Source: Amycolatopsis cihanbeyliensis
Lineage (GTDB): Bacteria > Actinomycetota > Actinomycetes > Mycobacteriales > Pseudonocardiaceae
Direction: 5' to 3'
Assembly (NCBI RefSeq): GCF_006715045.1
Contig: NZ_VFML01000001.1
Coordinates: forward strand, 3,812,501-3,876,500
DNA: 64,000 bases
Shown here: positions 15,599-22,957 of the stretch, piece after piece
Position numbering within the stretch: position 1 is the stretch's first letter
Layout: each line of letters begins with the position of its first letter
Position numbers and translations under genes: made by a program
Notes under the pieces: generated by a model
Databases searched by the model: none
Told to the model about the DNA's origin: nothing
The model's input: only the letters and a program-made list of their open reading frames with translations

Positions 15599-15781
15599 TC
15601 ATCCGGCGTAGGCGGGGGCGACCTCCTCGTAGCGCACCACACCGTCCTCGACGATGCCCTGCCGCCAGTCGCGCTCGAACACTCGCGGAGGTTCCCAGAC
15701 CAGGATGCGCATCTCGACCGGCCCGCCTCGCGCGGGATCCGCGGGGCTGGGGTTCACCCGGAAGTGCGCCCCGTCCAGCGA
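15599..15781 (-). pseudogene. Fragment of an SRPBCC (AHSA1-type) protein
   Basis: The last 60 residues of a reverse-strand frame, from SLDGAHFRVNPSPADPARGG through VEMRILVWEPPRVFERDWRQ to the stop at 15599, match the central part of AHSA1/START-fold proteins (RVxPxxD...GxVEMxILVWEPPRVFExxW). The N-terminal third and the C-terminal helix are absent, and upstream the frame dissolves into non-coding residues. A gene remnant is the best reading; there is no plausible start. Confidence 0.5.
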
Positions 15782-15841
15782 CCTACGCGCGGTAGTGCAA
15801 CCCTTTCGGGTACCTACTCTCTCGCGGGTGAAGGAGCAGAC

Positions 15842-16138
15842 ATGCTTGGTGGAATCTGGGGCATCATCACGACGATCATCGTCGGCCTCATCCTCGGCGT
15901 CATCGGCCGGATGCTCGCTCCGGGCAAGCAGAAGATCCCGATGTGGCTGACCATCGTGGTCGGCATCATCGCCGCGTTCATCGGCAACTGGCTGGCCGGC
16001 GTGTTCGGCATCCGGGACACCCCGGGCATCGACTGGTGGCGGCACGTGTTCCAGGTGGCCGCCGCGGTGGTCGGCGTCATCGCCGCGGCCGCGGCGTACC
16101 CGAAGATCACCGGCGGCCGAACGACACCGAAGTCCTGA
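15842..16138 (+). CDS. GlsB/YeaQ/YmgE-family stress membrane protein
   Basis: A 98-residue protein beginning MLGGIWGIITTIIVGLILGV, with GGAGCAGAC before the ATG at 15842. Three hydrophobic helices (residues ~3-25, 34-56 and 70-88) and the family's GLILGVIGRMLAPGKQ after helix 1 are visible. Members are small transglycosylase-associated or stress-response membrane proteins of unclear biochemistry. Followed at once by a strong hairpin. Confidence 0.88.
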   Translation: MLGGIWGIITTIIVGLILGVIGRMLAPGKQKIPMWLTIVVGIIAAFIGNWLAGVFGIRDTPGIDWWRHVFQVAAAVVGVIAAAAAYPKITGGRTTPKS

Positions 16139-16141
16139 CCG

Positions 16142-16179
16142 CTGGCGGGCCGGCGCACCGCGCTGCGCCGGCCCGCCAG
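16142..16179. terminator. Terminator hairpin after the GlsB-like gene
   Basis: CTGGCGGGCCGGCGCA (16142-16157) and its exact complement (16164-16179) give a 16-bp perfect stem around CCGCGC. It begins 4 nt after the GlsB-like stop and ends just before the LRR gene, so it insulates the two. Confidence 0.8.
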
Positions 16180-16189
16180 ATTGGGCCCG

Positions 16190-16975
16190 GTGCGGGAGAG
16201 CTGGCTGGACCTCAGCGGTAAGGGGCTGACCGAACTACCGCCGGTGGACCTCACCGGGGTCACCCGAGTCGACCTGGATCACAACCGGTTCACCCGCTTC
16301 CCGGAACGACTCACCCAGGCCCGCGGGCTGGAGTGGCTGAGCCTCTACCACAACGAACTCGATGCGGTGCCCGACTCGCTGTGGCAGCTCACCGGCCTGC
16401 GGATGCTGAACCTGTCGGTGAATCGGCTCGTCCGCGTCTCCCCGGACATCGGTCGGTTGTCCGCGCTGCACACCCTCGACCTCGGACACAACCAGCTCAC
16501 CGAGCTGCCCGACACGCTCGGCGCGCTGCCCGGGCTCACCGAGTACCTCTACCTCTCCGGCAACCGGCTGACCACCCTCCCGGACTCGCTGTGCGGGTTG
16601 AATCGGCTGCGCTACCTCGGCGCGACCGACAACGGCCTGACCGAACTGCCCGCCGGGATCGGCGCCATGTCGGCACTGCGTGAGCTGCGCCTGTACGGCA
16701 ACCGGCTCACCGCACTGCCCGAGTCGATCGGCGATCTCGCCGCGCTGCGCGAGTTGCACCTGCGTGGCAACCGGATCACCACCCTGCCGGGCTCGATCGC
16801 CCGGCTGACCGAGCTGCGGCTGCTCGACCTGCGGGACAACGGGCTGACCGACCTTCCCGGCGAGATCGCCGATCTATCCACATTGGACAAGCTCGACCTG
16901 CGCCGGAACAAGCACCTGCGTGAGCCCGGTTGGCTGGCCGGGTTGGAGGCGCGCGGCTGTGTGGTGCTGCGCTAG
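16190..16975 (+). CDS. Leucine-rich repeat protein
   Basis: About 261 residues, made almost wholly of 23-residue leucine-rich repeats of the bacterial/plant-like kind (LxxLxLxxNxLTxLPxxIGxL): for example LNLSVNRLVRVSPDIGRLSA, LDLGHNQLTELPDTLGALPG and LHLRGNRITTLPGSIARLTE, roughly ten units. No signal peptide, kinase or membrane domain is present, so it is a cytosolic binding scaffold of unknown partner. The start is uncertain: GTG 16190 is used, TTG 16181 is also in frame, and both follow the hairpin closely with no clear ribosome binding site. It converges on the next gene with overlapping stop codons. Confidence 0.85.
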   Translation: MRESWLDLSGKGLTELPPVDLTGVTRVDLDHNRFTRFPERLTQARGLEWLSLYHNELDAVPDSLWQLTGLRMLNLSVNRLVRVSPDIGRLSALHTLDLGHNQLTELPDTLGALPGLTEYLYLSGNRLTTLPDSLCGLNRLRYLGATDNGLTELPAGIGAMSALRELRLYGNRLTALPESIGDLAALRELHLRGNRITTLPGSIARLTELRLLDLRDNGLTDLPGEIADLSTLDKLDLRRNKHLREPGWLAGLEARGCVVLR

Positions 16976-17370
16976 GCACGGAAGGCGGCGCAGGCCACCG
17001 CCACGTAGGCGGGCTTCGGCGCCCGCCAGGCGACCTCGGCCCACTTGTCGTCGGTGACCTGCCTGTCGTCCGTGCCGACGCAGGAGTACCGCTCACCGAC
17101 CACGAACGGTGAGCACGGCGGGTAGTCGGGTTCAGCGCGCACACAGGTGGTGTAGTTGTCGCAGGTGAGGGTGGTGAGAATCGAGGTCGAGGTGCCGGCG
17201 CCGGCACGAACGTTCAGCTTGCAGGCGTTGTGTTCGGTGGCGCGCACCAGCGCGGGTTCCGGTTCCGTGGCACTGGCGGCCGGGGCGGTGAGCAACGCCG
17301 TGGCCACGGCGGCGGTGAGGGCAAAACCTTTGGCGGGCAACGATTTCCTCTGCAGCACCCGACGGGACAC
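16972..17370 (-). CDS. Secreted SH3b-like protein
   Basis: A 132-residue protein from GTG 17370. It has a signal peptide: a positive start (SRRVLQRKSLPAKG), a hydrophobic core (FALTAAVATALLTAPAA) and a cleavage site near ASA-TEPEP. The mature part opens with an SH3b-like motif (ACKLNVRAGAGTSTSILTTL) and holds six cysteines suited to disulfides (CDNYTTCV, YPPCSP, YSCVG, AVACA). Bacterial SH3 domains often bind cell-wall peptides, so a wall-associated or exported role is likely. Longer in-frame starts upstream lack the signal layout. Confidence 0.7.
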   Translation of the reverse strand: MSRRVLQRKSLPAKGFALTAAVATALLTAPAASATEPEPALVRATEHNACKLNVRAGAGTSTSILTTLTCDNYTTCVRAEPDYPPCSPFVVGERYSCVGTDDRQVTDDKWAEVAWRAPKPAYVAVACAAFRA

Positions 17371-17488
17371 CGAACCTCCATCTGCGGACTCGCGATCAGC
17401 CTGACCTACCCAACGTAGCGGGACCGCCCGCCCCGGCACACCACACGACCGGGCGGCACCGGTGGTCACACAGCGAGGTCGGTGCCCG

Positions 17489-19351
17489 TCAGCAGATGAC
17501 GGTCGGCCGGGCCGCGTACCGGACGTCCCGGGTCTGCCTGCTCACCTCGGCACCGGACTCGAGGTCGTACAGGATGCGCGTGTTCGAGGTGCTGAATCCC
17601 GGCGTGCCCGCCACGGGTGTGCAGTCCTCCGGCGGCCCGATGCTGATCGGGGGCGGGACCACGTCGGTACGCGGGGCGGGCACGCTCTCCACCCGGTAGC
17701 GCTTGGTGCCCCAGATCCGCACGGTCACCGTGCCACCCGAGGCCGACGCCTGGATGGCCACACCGGTGGAGCTGTCGTTGGTGAACGCCATCTCGACGCT
17801 GGATCCGTTCTCCCGCAACGAGCTCGCGTCCCGCGCCACCGGGTAACGCGAGAAGTGGGTGGCGTGCTCGGTGTGCCCGGCATCCTTCAGCCCGGCCAGG
17901 TAGATCGCGTTGTACAGCGTGCTGGTGAGCTGCGAGACCCCGCCCCCGATCACCGGTGGACCGGTTCCGTCCTCGTGCACCGGCGCGGTGCGGTAGCCAC
18001 GCGAGGCCGTACGCGGCCCGGTGTGCTCGTCCAGGCTGAACGTCTGCCCCGGCCGCACGATCGTGCCGTCCACCTGGCGGGCGATCACGCCGATGTTGTG
18101 CGCGACGTCGCCGGGGAAGCCACCGGTGGTGAACTCGCCGATGACCTCCTTGATCCCGAACCGCTCGGCGTCGGACGTGGTGACCCTGGCGGGCCGGGTG
18201 TCGTAGGCGACCGGCAGCTCGCGGTCCGCCGCGCGGCGCGCGACATCCATGAGCGGGGCCAGTGTCCGCGCCCAGTTGATCTGCCTACCCGGCGCGGACG
18301 GCTGGATGTCCGGCTTGCCCGCGGCGAACACGATCCTGGCGTTCCTGCTCCGCTGCTCGGTTCCGACCAGCTGTGGCAGCAGCACCCGGCGGAGCGTGGA
18401 CTGGTCCACCCTGATCTGCAGGGAACCGTCGGGCACCGCGGCGAACTGCAGTGACCCGGCGACGTCCTCGGGCCGCAGCACGGCTGCCGTACCTTCCCCG
18501 CGCACCCGGATCGGCGCGGCCACCGCGGGCGCGACCACCTGGTCGAGTGCCGCGTGCACCCCGGCCGAACTCGCCTTCGGCGGGGTCACCCGCATCGGGA
18601 ACTCGATGGTCCGGTCGGTGAGCCAGTCGTCGGTGACGATCCGCACCGCGCCCTCGATATCGGTGAGCTCCTGGGCCTGCCGTGGTTCCACGGCCACCGG
18701 CCGGACGGCGCCATCGCCCGGCGCGGGTTCGAAGCGGATGGTGCCCTCGGTGAGTCCGTGGTTGAGCCGTTCGCTCGCCAGCTCGGTGACCGCCTGGCGG
18801 ATCAGCCGAGGCTCGATGGTGGGGACCACACCGACCTCGCGGGCGCGGAAGAAGGACAGCACCCTGCGCACCGGGTTCAGCGGCTGGTGGCCCGCCTGGT
18901 CGAGGGTGGCCTGCCAGTCGAGGCCGAGGCCGGAGGTGGTCGGGTCCAGCTCGGCCCTGGCGTCACCGGCCCGCACCGGGATGGGCTGGACGAGCCGGGG
19001 TTCGAGCTCGATCCGCAGCTTGGCCTCGGCGGCACCGTGGCTCATCCCGCCGACCTCGACACCGGCGACGGTGACCCCGCGCGGAACGTCTCCCGCGCTC
19101 AGCATCAGGTCGGCGACGTAGACCAGTGCCAGCAGCGCGATGACACCGCCGGTCGCCATCATCACCTTGCCGAGGCCGGCGCGGAACCGGCGCGCGGGCG
19201 TCGAGGGGAGCGGGGCGGGTGGCTCGTGGTCGAGCAGTTCGCCGAGCAAGCCCTCGTCGGGGGCCGGTGCGGCTTCCGGAGCGGGCAGGGCGGCAGCGAA
19301 CGGCTCAGTCGGGTCGGCTTCCGGCTCCGGCCGGTCCTGCTCCTCGCGCAC
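17489..19351 (-). CDS. VanW-family protein with peptidoglycan-binding-like repeats
   Basis: A 620-residue membrane-anchored protein. Residues 1-60 are acidic/Pro-rich and cytosolic, and one transmembrane helix follows (KVMMATGGVIALLALVYVAD). Two PG_binding_4-type domains come next (GVTVAGVEVGGMSHGAAEAK, and a second from about residue 250). The C-terminal VanW domain has RPGQTFSLDEHTGPRTASRG, GGGVSQLTSTLYNAIYLAGL and RYPVARDASS. VanW proteins occur in vancomycin-resistance and envelope loci and act outside the membrane, probably on or near peptidoglycan. It is the third gene of an operon with the GroES-like and thioredoxin-NHL genes. Confidence 0.9.
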   Translation of the reverse strand: MREEQDRPEPEADPTEPFAAALPAPEAAPAPDEGLLGELLDHEPPAPLPSTPARRFRAGLGKVMMATGGVIALLALVYVADLMLSAGDVPRGVTVAGVEVGGMSHGAAEAKLRIELEPRLVQPIPVRAGDARAELDPTTSGLGLDWQATLDQAGHQPLNPVRRVLSFFRAREVGVVPTIEPRLIRQAVTELASERLNHGLTEGTIRFEPAPGDGAVRPVAVEPRQAQELTDIEGAVRIVTDDWLTDRTIEFPMRVTPPKASSAGVHAALDQVVAPAVAAPIRVRGEGTAAVLRPEDVAGSLQFAAVPDGSLQIRVDQSTLRRVLLPQLVGTEQRSRNARIVFAAGKPDIQPSAPGRQINWARTLAPLMDVARRAADRELPVAYDTRPARVTTSDAERFGIKEVIGEFTTGGFPGDVAHNIGVIARQVDGTIVRPGQTFSLDEHTGPRTASRGYRTAPVHEDGTGPPVIGGGVSQLTSTLYNAIYLAGLKDAGHTEHATHFSRYPVARDASSLRENGSSVEMAFTNDSSTGVAIQASASGGTVTVRIWGTKRYRVESVPAPRTDVVPPPISIGPPEDCTPVAGTPGFSTSNTRILYDLESGAEVSRQTRDVRYAARPTVIC

Positions 19352-19374
19352 CTGCCCCTCCGAAAACGCGTCCG

Positions 19375-19728
19375 CTACAAGTAAAGCCCCGTACCGTGCT
19401 CGGTGCGCTCGCTGGCGATCGCGTGGATGTCGCGCTCCCGCATCACCAGATACGCCTCGCCCTGGATCTCCACCTCGTACTGGTCCTCCGCGTTGAACAG
19501 CACTCGGTCGCCGACCTTCACGTTACGCACATTATTGCCAACACCCAGTACATCACCCCAGGTGAGCCGGCGCGCCATCTGTGCGGTGGCCGGGATGACG
19601 ATGCCGCCGGTGCTCCGCCGCTCCCCTTCGTCGGTCGACATCCGGGCCAGCACCCGGTCATGCAGCAGCTGGATCTCGAGCTTCACGCCCGCGCCGGTCC
19701 TGCTTTCCGAATCTGACACAGCCGTCAT
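19375..19728 (-). CDS. GroES-like co-chaperonin paralogue
   Basis: A 117-residue protein from ATG 19728 (MTAVSDSESRTGAGVKLEIQ). The Cpn10 fold is visible: LLHDRVLARMSTDEGERRST, then GGIVIPATAQMARRLTWGDV, where GGIVIP is the mobile-loop contact to GroEL, followed by VGDRVLFNAEDQYEVEIQGE and the C-terminal YLVMRERDIHAI. It differs from housekeeping GroES in its N-terminal extension and in the mid-section, and no groEL is adjacent. It starts 1 nt after the thioredoxin-NHL stop and ends 23 bp before VanW, so it may assist folding or export of those neighbours. Confidence 0.85.
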   Translation of the reverse strand: MTAVSDSESRTGAGVKLEIQLLHDRVLARMSTDEGERRSTGGIVIPATAQMARRLTWGDVLGVGNNVRNVKVGDRVLFNAEDQYEVEIQGEAYLVMRERDIHAIASERTEHGTGLYL

Positions 19729-19729
19729 G

Positions 19730-21565
19730 TTATCCCTCGCCCGCGGCCGGCCCGGCCATGACGAGCCGGAAATCGCGCTCGCCCGCGGGGTCGAGGAGGA
19801 CCGGAACACCCCAGTCCTGGCGGGTCATCCGGCAGGCGGGATGCTCGGCCTCATCGTCACAGCTCGCCGCCTGCGCGACCACTTGCAGCACCCCCTCGGG
19901 GTAACCCTCGGCCAGCCGGATCCGGCGGGTCAGTGCGGTACCGGTACCGGCGCCCTCGGCCAGCAGCTCCGGCGGGGAGGCACTCAGTTCGAGGCGGGTG
20001 GACGGCCCGTAACGGTCGTCGAGCTTCTCTCCCGGCGGGGGCCGGAACACCACCTCGAGGTCCACCTCCCCCGGCGCCAGCGTGGTGGGCGGCCTGCGCA
20101 CGGCATGCGCGTCGCCGGTGACGCTGCTTCCGGTCTCCCGCGGCAGCTCGCGCAGCCGGTGCCCGCTGGACTCCACGACCAGCAGCTTCCCCGCATGCAC
20201 CAGCAGGCCGGAGGGTTCGGAGAGCCCGGATGCGAGGGTGCTGACCGTGCCGCTCGCCGGGTCGTACCCCCGGACCGCGCCGTTGTAGGTGTCCGCGACC
20301 GCGATCGACCCGTCCGGCAGCACGGCGAGGCCGAGCGGGTGCTGCAGTAGCGCCTCCCCGGCGGGTCCGTCGCGGTGGCCGAAGGAGAACAGGTCGGTCC
20401 CGACGGCGGTGTGCACGGTGAAGGCAGTGCCCTCCCGCCGCAGCCCGCGCAGCGCCGAGGTCTCGGCGTCCACCAGCCAGAGCTCCTCGGGGGTCGCGGC
20501 GAGGCCGGAGGTCTGGGCGAAGAACGCCTCGGGGGCAGGCCCGTCCCGCAGCCCCTCGACGGTGGTGCCCGCCAGCCGGGAGATCTCGCCCCGCAGTGGG
20601 TCGAACAGCCCCAGGGTGTGGTTGCCCGCCATGGCCACCACGACCCCGCCCGCGGGCTCCCACCAGGTGAGGTCCCATGGGCTGGTCAGGTCCACCTCGC
20701 CGGCCGCGCCGCGGACCGGGCCGTCCCGCCACTGCTTCCCGGTGCCGGCCACGGTGCGCACCTGCCCGGTGTCCAGGTCGATACCGCGCAGCAGGTGCCC
20801 CGCGGTATCGGCCACCACCACCTGGTACCCGACCCGCTCGGCCACCGCGGGCGGCAGCACCGCGACCCCGGAGGGCTCGGCGAAGCCCGCCCGGTCGGCC
20901 GGACCGTCCTCGGCGCCTCGCCTGCCACTGCCGAACCGGCGCAGTACGGTCTCGCCGTCGGCGGCCAGCTCCACGACCGCGTGGTGCCCGGTGTCGGCGA
21001 CCAGCAGGGTGCCGGACGGCGAGGGCACGGCCTTGCTCGGGAAGCGCAGCTCGCCGCCGGCCTCCTCGGCGGCGACGTACGGGCTGCCGCCCCTGCGCAG
21101 CGTGCCTTTCTCGGTATGCGTGGCCACCAGCTCCTCGAGCACCCTGCGCAACGCCTCGCCGTGCCCCTCGCCCGCGGCGACATGCGCCACGTAGCCCTCC
21201 GGGTCGATCACCACCAGGGTGGGCCACGCCTTGACCGCGTACTGCCGCCAGTTGGTGAGGTCCGGGTCGTTCAGCACCGGGTGACGCACCTCGTAGCGGC
21301 GCACCGCGGCCTCGATCGCGGCCCGCTCGCCCTCGTGCAGGAACTTCGGCGAGTGCACGCCGATGGTGACCAGCACGTCGGCGAACTCCCGCTCCAGCGG
21401 GCGCAGCTCGTCCAGCACGTGCAGGCAGTTGACACAGCCGGAGGTCCAGAAATCGAGCAGCACGATCCGGCCGCGAAGCTCGGCGAGCCGGAGCCGCTCA
21501 CCGCCGGTGTTCAGCCATTGCGCGCCTGCCAGCTCGGGCGCGCGTACATGTCGCACGGAAGTCAC
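19730..21565 (-). CDS. Thioredoxin-like/NHL beta-propeller protein (NHLRC2-like)
   Basis: About 611 residues from GTG 21565 (TTG 21577 is an alternative). Residues 1-150 are a TlpA/thioredoxin fold with the redox motif CVNC in LLDFWTSGCVNCLHVLDEL and a cis-Pro region VKAWPTLVVIDPEGYV. Residues ~170-500 form an NHL-type six-bladed propeller (SGTLLVADTGHHAVVELAAD, PLGLAVLPDGSIAVADTYNG). The last ~100 residues are beta-rich with two Cys (SCDDEAEHPAC). The order matches animal NHLRC2. No signal peptide is visible, so it is probably cytosolic. A role as redox or scaffolding factor is inferred. Confidence 0.88.
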   Translation of the reverse strand: MTSVRHVRAPELAGAQWLNTGGERLRLAELRGRIVLLDFWTSGCVNCLHVLDELRPLEREFADVLVTIGVHSPKFLHEGERAAIEAAVRRYEVRHPVLNDPDLTNWRQYAVKAWPTLVVIDPEGYVAHVAAGEGHGEALRRVLEELVATHTEKGTLRRGGSPYVAAEEAGGELRFPSKAVPSPSGTLLVADTGHHAVVELAADGETVLRRFGSGRRGAEDGPADRAGFAEPSGVAVLPPAVAERVGYQVVVADTAGHLLRGIDLDTGQVRTVAGTGKQWRDGPVRGAAGEVDLTSPWDLTWWEPAGGVVVAMAGNHTLGLFDPLRGEISRLAGTTVEGLRDGPAPEAFFAQTSGLAATPEELWLVDAETSALRGLRREGTAFTVHTAVGTDLFSFGHRDGPAGEALLQHPLGLAVLPDGSIAVADTYNGAVRGYDPASGTVSTLASGLSEPSGLLVHAGKLLVVESSGHRLRELPRETGSSVTGDAHAVRRPPTTLAPGEVDLEVVFRPPPGEKLDDRYGPSTRLELSASPPELLAEGAGTGTALTRRIRLAEGYPEGVLQVVAQAASCDDEAEHPACRMTRQDWGVPVLLDPAGERDFRLVMAGPAAGEG

Positions 21566-21603
21566 GCCCGGAGTCAACCAGCCGGTGTGCCGCCCTGTTC
21601 CCG

Positions 21604-21759
21604 TCAGGGCACGCGCACGACGCCGGTCGCCTCCGGGGTCTTGGTGATGGTCTGGGTCGCCGGGGAGACCTGCTGGGCCGGGTGCTGGGCGCAGCCGAGG
21701 ACCAGGCCGGCGACGCAGGCGACGGTGGCGATCGGGGCGAGGACGCGCGTGAACGGCAT
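21604..21759 (-). CDS. Small lipoprotein
   Basis: A 51-residue ORF from ATG 21759: MPFTRVLAPIATVACVAGLV followed by the lipobox LVLGC and a short Thr/Pro-rich mature tail (AQHPAQQVSPATQTITKTPE). The signal and lipobox are convincing, but the mature part has no recognisable domain. It lies 38 bp before the thioredoxin-NHL gene on the same strand and may lead that operon. Confidence 0.6.
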   Translation of the reverse strand: MPFTRVLAPIATVACVAGLVLGCAQHPAQQVSPATQTITKTPEATGVVRVP

Positions 21760-21884
21760 GGGGGGTTCGGGCCTGTGCTCTCTACGAACGGGGAAATACA
21801 GAGATACGCGGTCACCTACCGGTGACAGCAGGTTTGTCGCCACTCCCCGGTAAACCGTTACTCAGCTGCCGTGCCTGACTGGGG

Positions 21885-22271
21885 TCAGTCGGCGTAGTGC
21901 GGCTGGGTGGCCTCGGGGGGAATGGGCAACGGCGAGTTGATCGCCTTCTTCCGTTCCCGCTCCCGTGCGGCCACGCCGGGCGGCGGGGGCTGCGGTGCGG
22001 GCTGCCTGCCCGCGTTCGGTGCGGGCTGCCGCCGGGTGGTCCGCGGCGGTGCCTTCGCGCTGGACTCGGTAGTGGGTGCCGTCGTCGTGCTGGGCGGCGC
22101 CGTTGTGGACGGTGTGCTGGTGACCGGCGTGGAACTCGCGGTGGTGGTGGCGGACGGGGTGCCGGCTGCGGGGGCCGAGGCCTCCTCAGGCGAGCACGCC
22201 ATCAGCAGCAGCGCCGCGGCACCTCCGATCAGCACCGGAGCGATCCGTGGGCGGCGGTCGGACATCAGCAT
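21885..22271 (-). CDS. Thr/Ser/Pro-rich lipoprotein
   Basis: About 128 residues, taken from ATG 22271 because GGGGGAA lies upstream (an ATG at 22265 is also possible). The N-terminus SDRRPRIAPVLIGGAAALLL ends in the lipobox LLMAC. The mature chain is a low-complexity Thr/Ser/Pro linker (SATTTASSTPVTSTPSTTAP) followed by a Pro/Arg-rich tail ending PHYAD. The composition suggests an unstructured, possibly glycosylated surface stalk. No enzymatic domain is seen. Confidence 0.7.
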   Translation of the reverse strand: MLMSDRRPRIAPVLIGGAAALLLMACSPEEASAPAAGTPSATTTASSTPVTSTPSTTAPPSTTTAPTTESSAKAPPRTTRRQPAPNAGRQPAPQPPPPGVAARERERKKAINSPLPIPPEATQPHYAD

Positions 22272-22344
22272 GGCGCGGTTCCCCCAGGTAGCTGACAAAG
22301 ATCGTCTACCGAGTTTTCGGTCCGCTCGCCGCCGCCGTTACAGC

Positions 22345-22809
22345 TCAGTTCGCCTCGGCGCGGGCCTTCAGCCTGCGCAGCGTGTTCGCGATGTTGTGCC
22401 GGTTGTGCTCTGCCCGGTCCCAGACACCGCTGGCCAGCGAACCGGCGAACTTCAGCCAGCCGGGACGCCGCTCCCAGGTGCTCTCGGTCACCCGGCAACC
22501 GCCCGCCACAGGCTCGATGTCGTACTGCCAGCGGGCGACCGGCGCGGGCCCCGCCGACACCTCGAAGGCGAAACACCGGCCCGCCACCGCGTCGGTGACC
22601 GTGGCGATCGTGCTCCAGCGCCGGAGGCCGCGGCGATTACCGCCCTTGAAGCGGGCGCCGACCCTGGCCGAGAACGCGCCGTCCAACCAACGGAAGGTGG
22701 CGTACTCGTCGGCCAGCTCGGCGAGCGTGCCCGGCTCGCTGATCAGCTCGTACACCCGCTCCGGCCGGGCACGCACCTCGATCCGCCCGGTCGCGCTCGG
22801 CTGGGACAT
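22345..22809 (-). CDS. SRPBCC-family (polyketide cyclase-like) protein
   Basis: A 154-residue protein beginning MSQPSATGRIEVRARPERVY. The START-like helix-grip fold is indicated by RARPERVYELISEPGTLAEL, FKGGNRRGLRRWSTIATVTD, RWQYDIEPVAGGCRVTESTW and the long C-terminal helix GVWDRAEHNRHNIANTLRRL. Such proteins bind hydrophobic ligands; many are annotated as polyketide cyclase/dehydrase without evidence for that reaction. It stands alone. Confidence 0.88.
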   Translation of the reverse strand: MSQPSATGRIEVRARPERVYELISEPGTLAELADEYATFRWLDGAFSARVGARFKGGNRRGLRRWSTIATVTDAVAGRCFAFEVSAGPAPVARWQYDIEPVAGGCRVTESTWERRPGWLKFAGSLASGVWDRAEHNRHNIANTLRRLKARAEAN

Positions 22810-22863
22810 GCTGACCTCGCTTCATCGCAACGGCCGATGTGACATACCAACAGTATGCACCCC

Positions 22864-22938
22864 GAGGGTCATGCACAATCCCGGCGACGGGGGCCGCCCG
22901 GAGCTTGCGGAGAAGGGCGCTCATTCGCATCGACCCTC
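22864..22938. repeat. Palindromic intergenic element (GAGGGTC-ATGC type)
   Basis: GAGGGTC (22864-22870) with ATGC, and GCAT then GACCCTC (22932-22938), form an interrupted 11-bp stem around a ~52-nt GC-rich interior. The interior (TCATGCACAATCCCGGCGAC, then GGGGGCCGC) resembles the segment at 39829-39857 in the liv operon (TTATGCACAGTCCGGTCGAC, then GGGGGCGGC), and both are followed by GCTCATTC. It is probably one member of a dispersed repeat family. Confidence 0.45.
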
Positions 22939-22957
22939 GTCAAGGGCGACGGGGAGT

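Noticed and set aside
16190..16975. LRR protein as a secreted effector or immune-type receptor
   Set aside because: No signal peptide, membrane helix, secretion signal or effector domain is visible.
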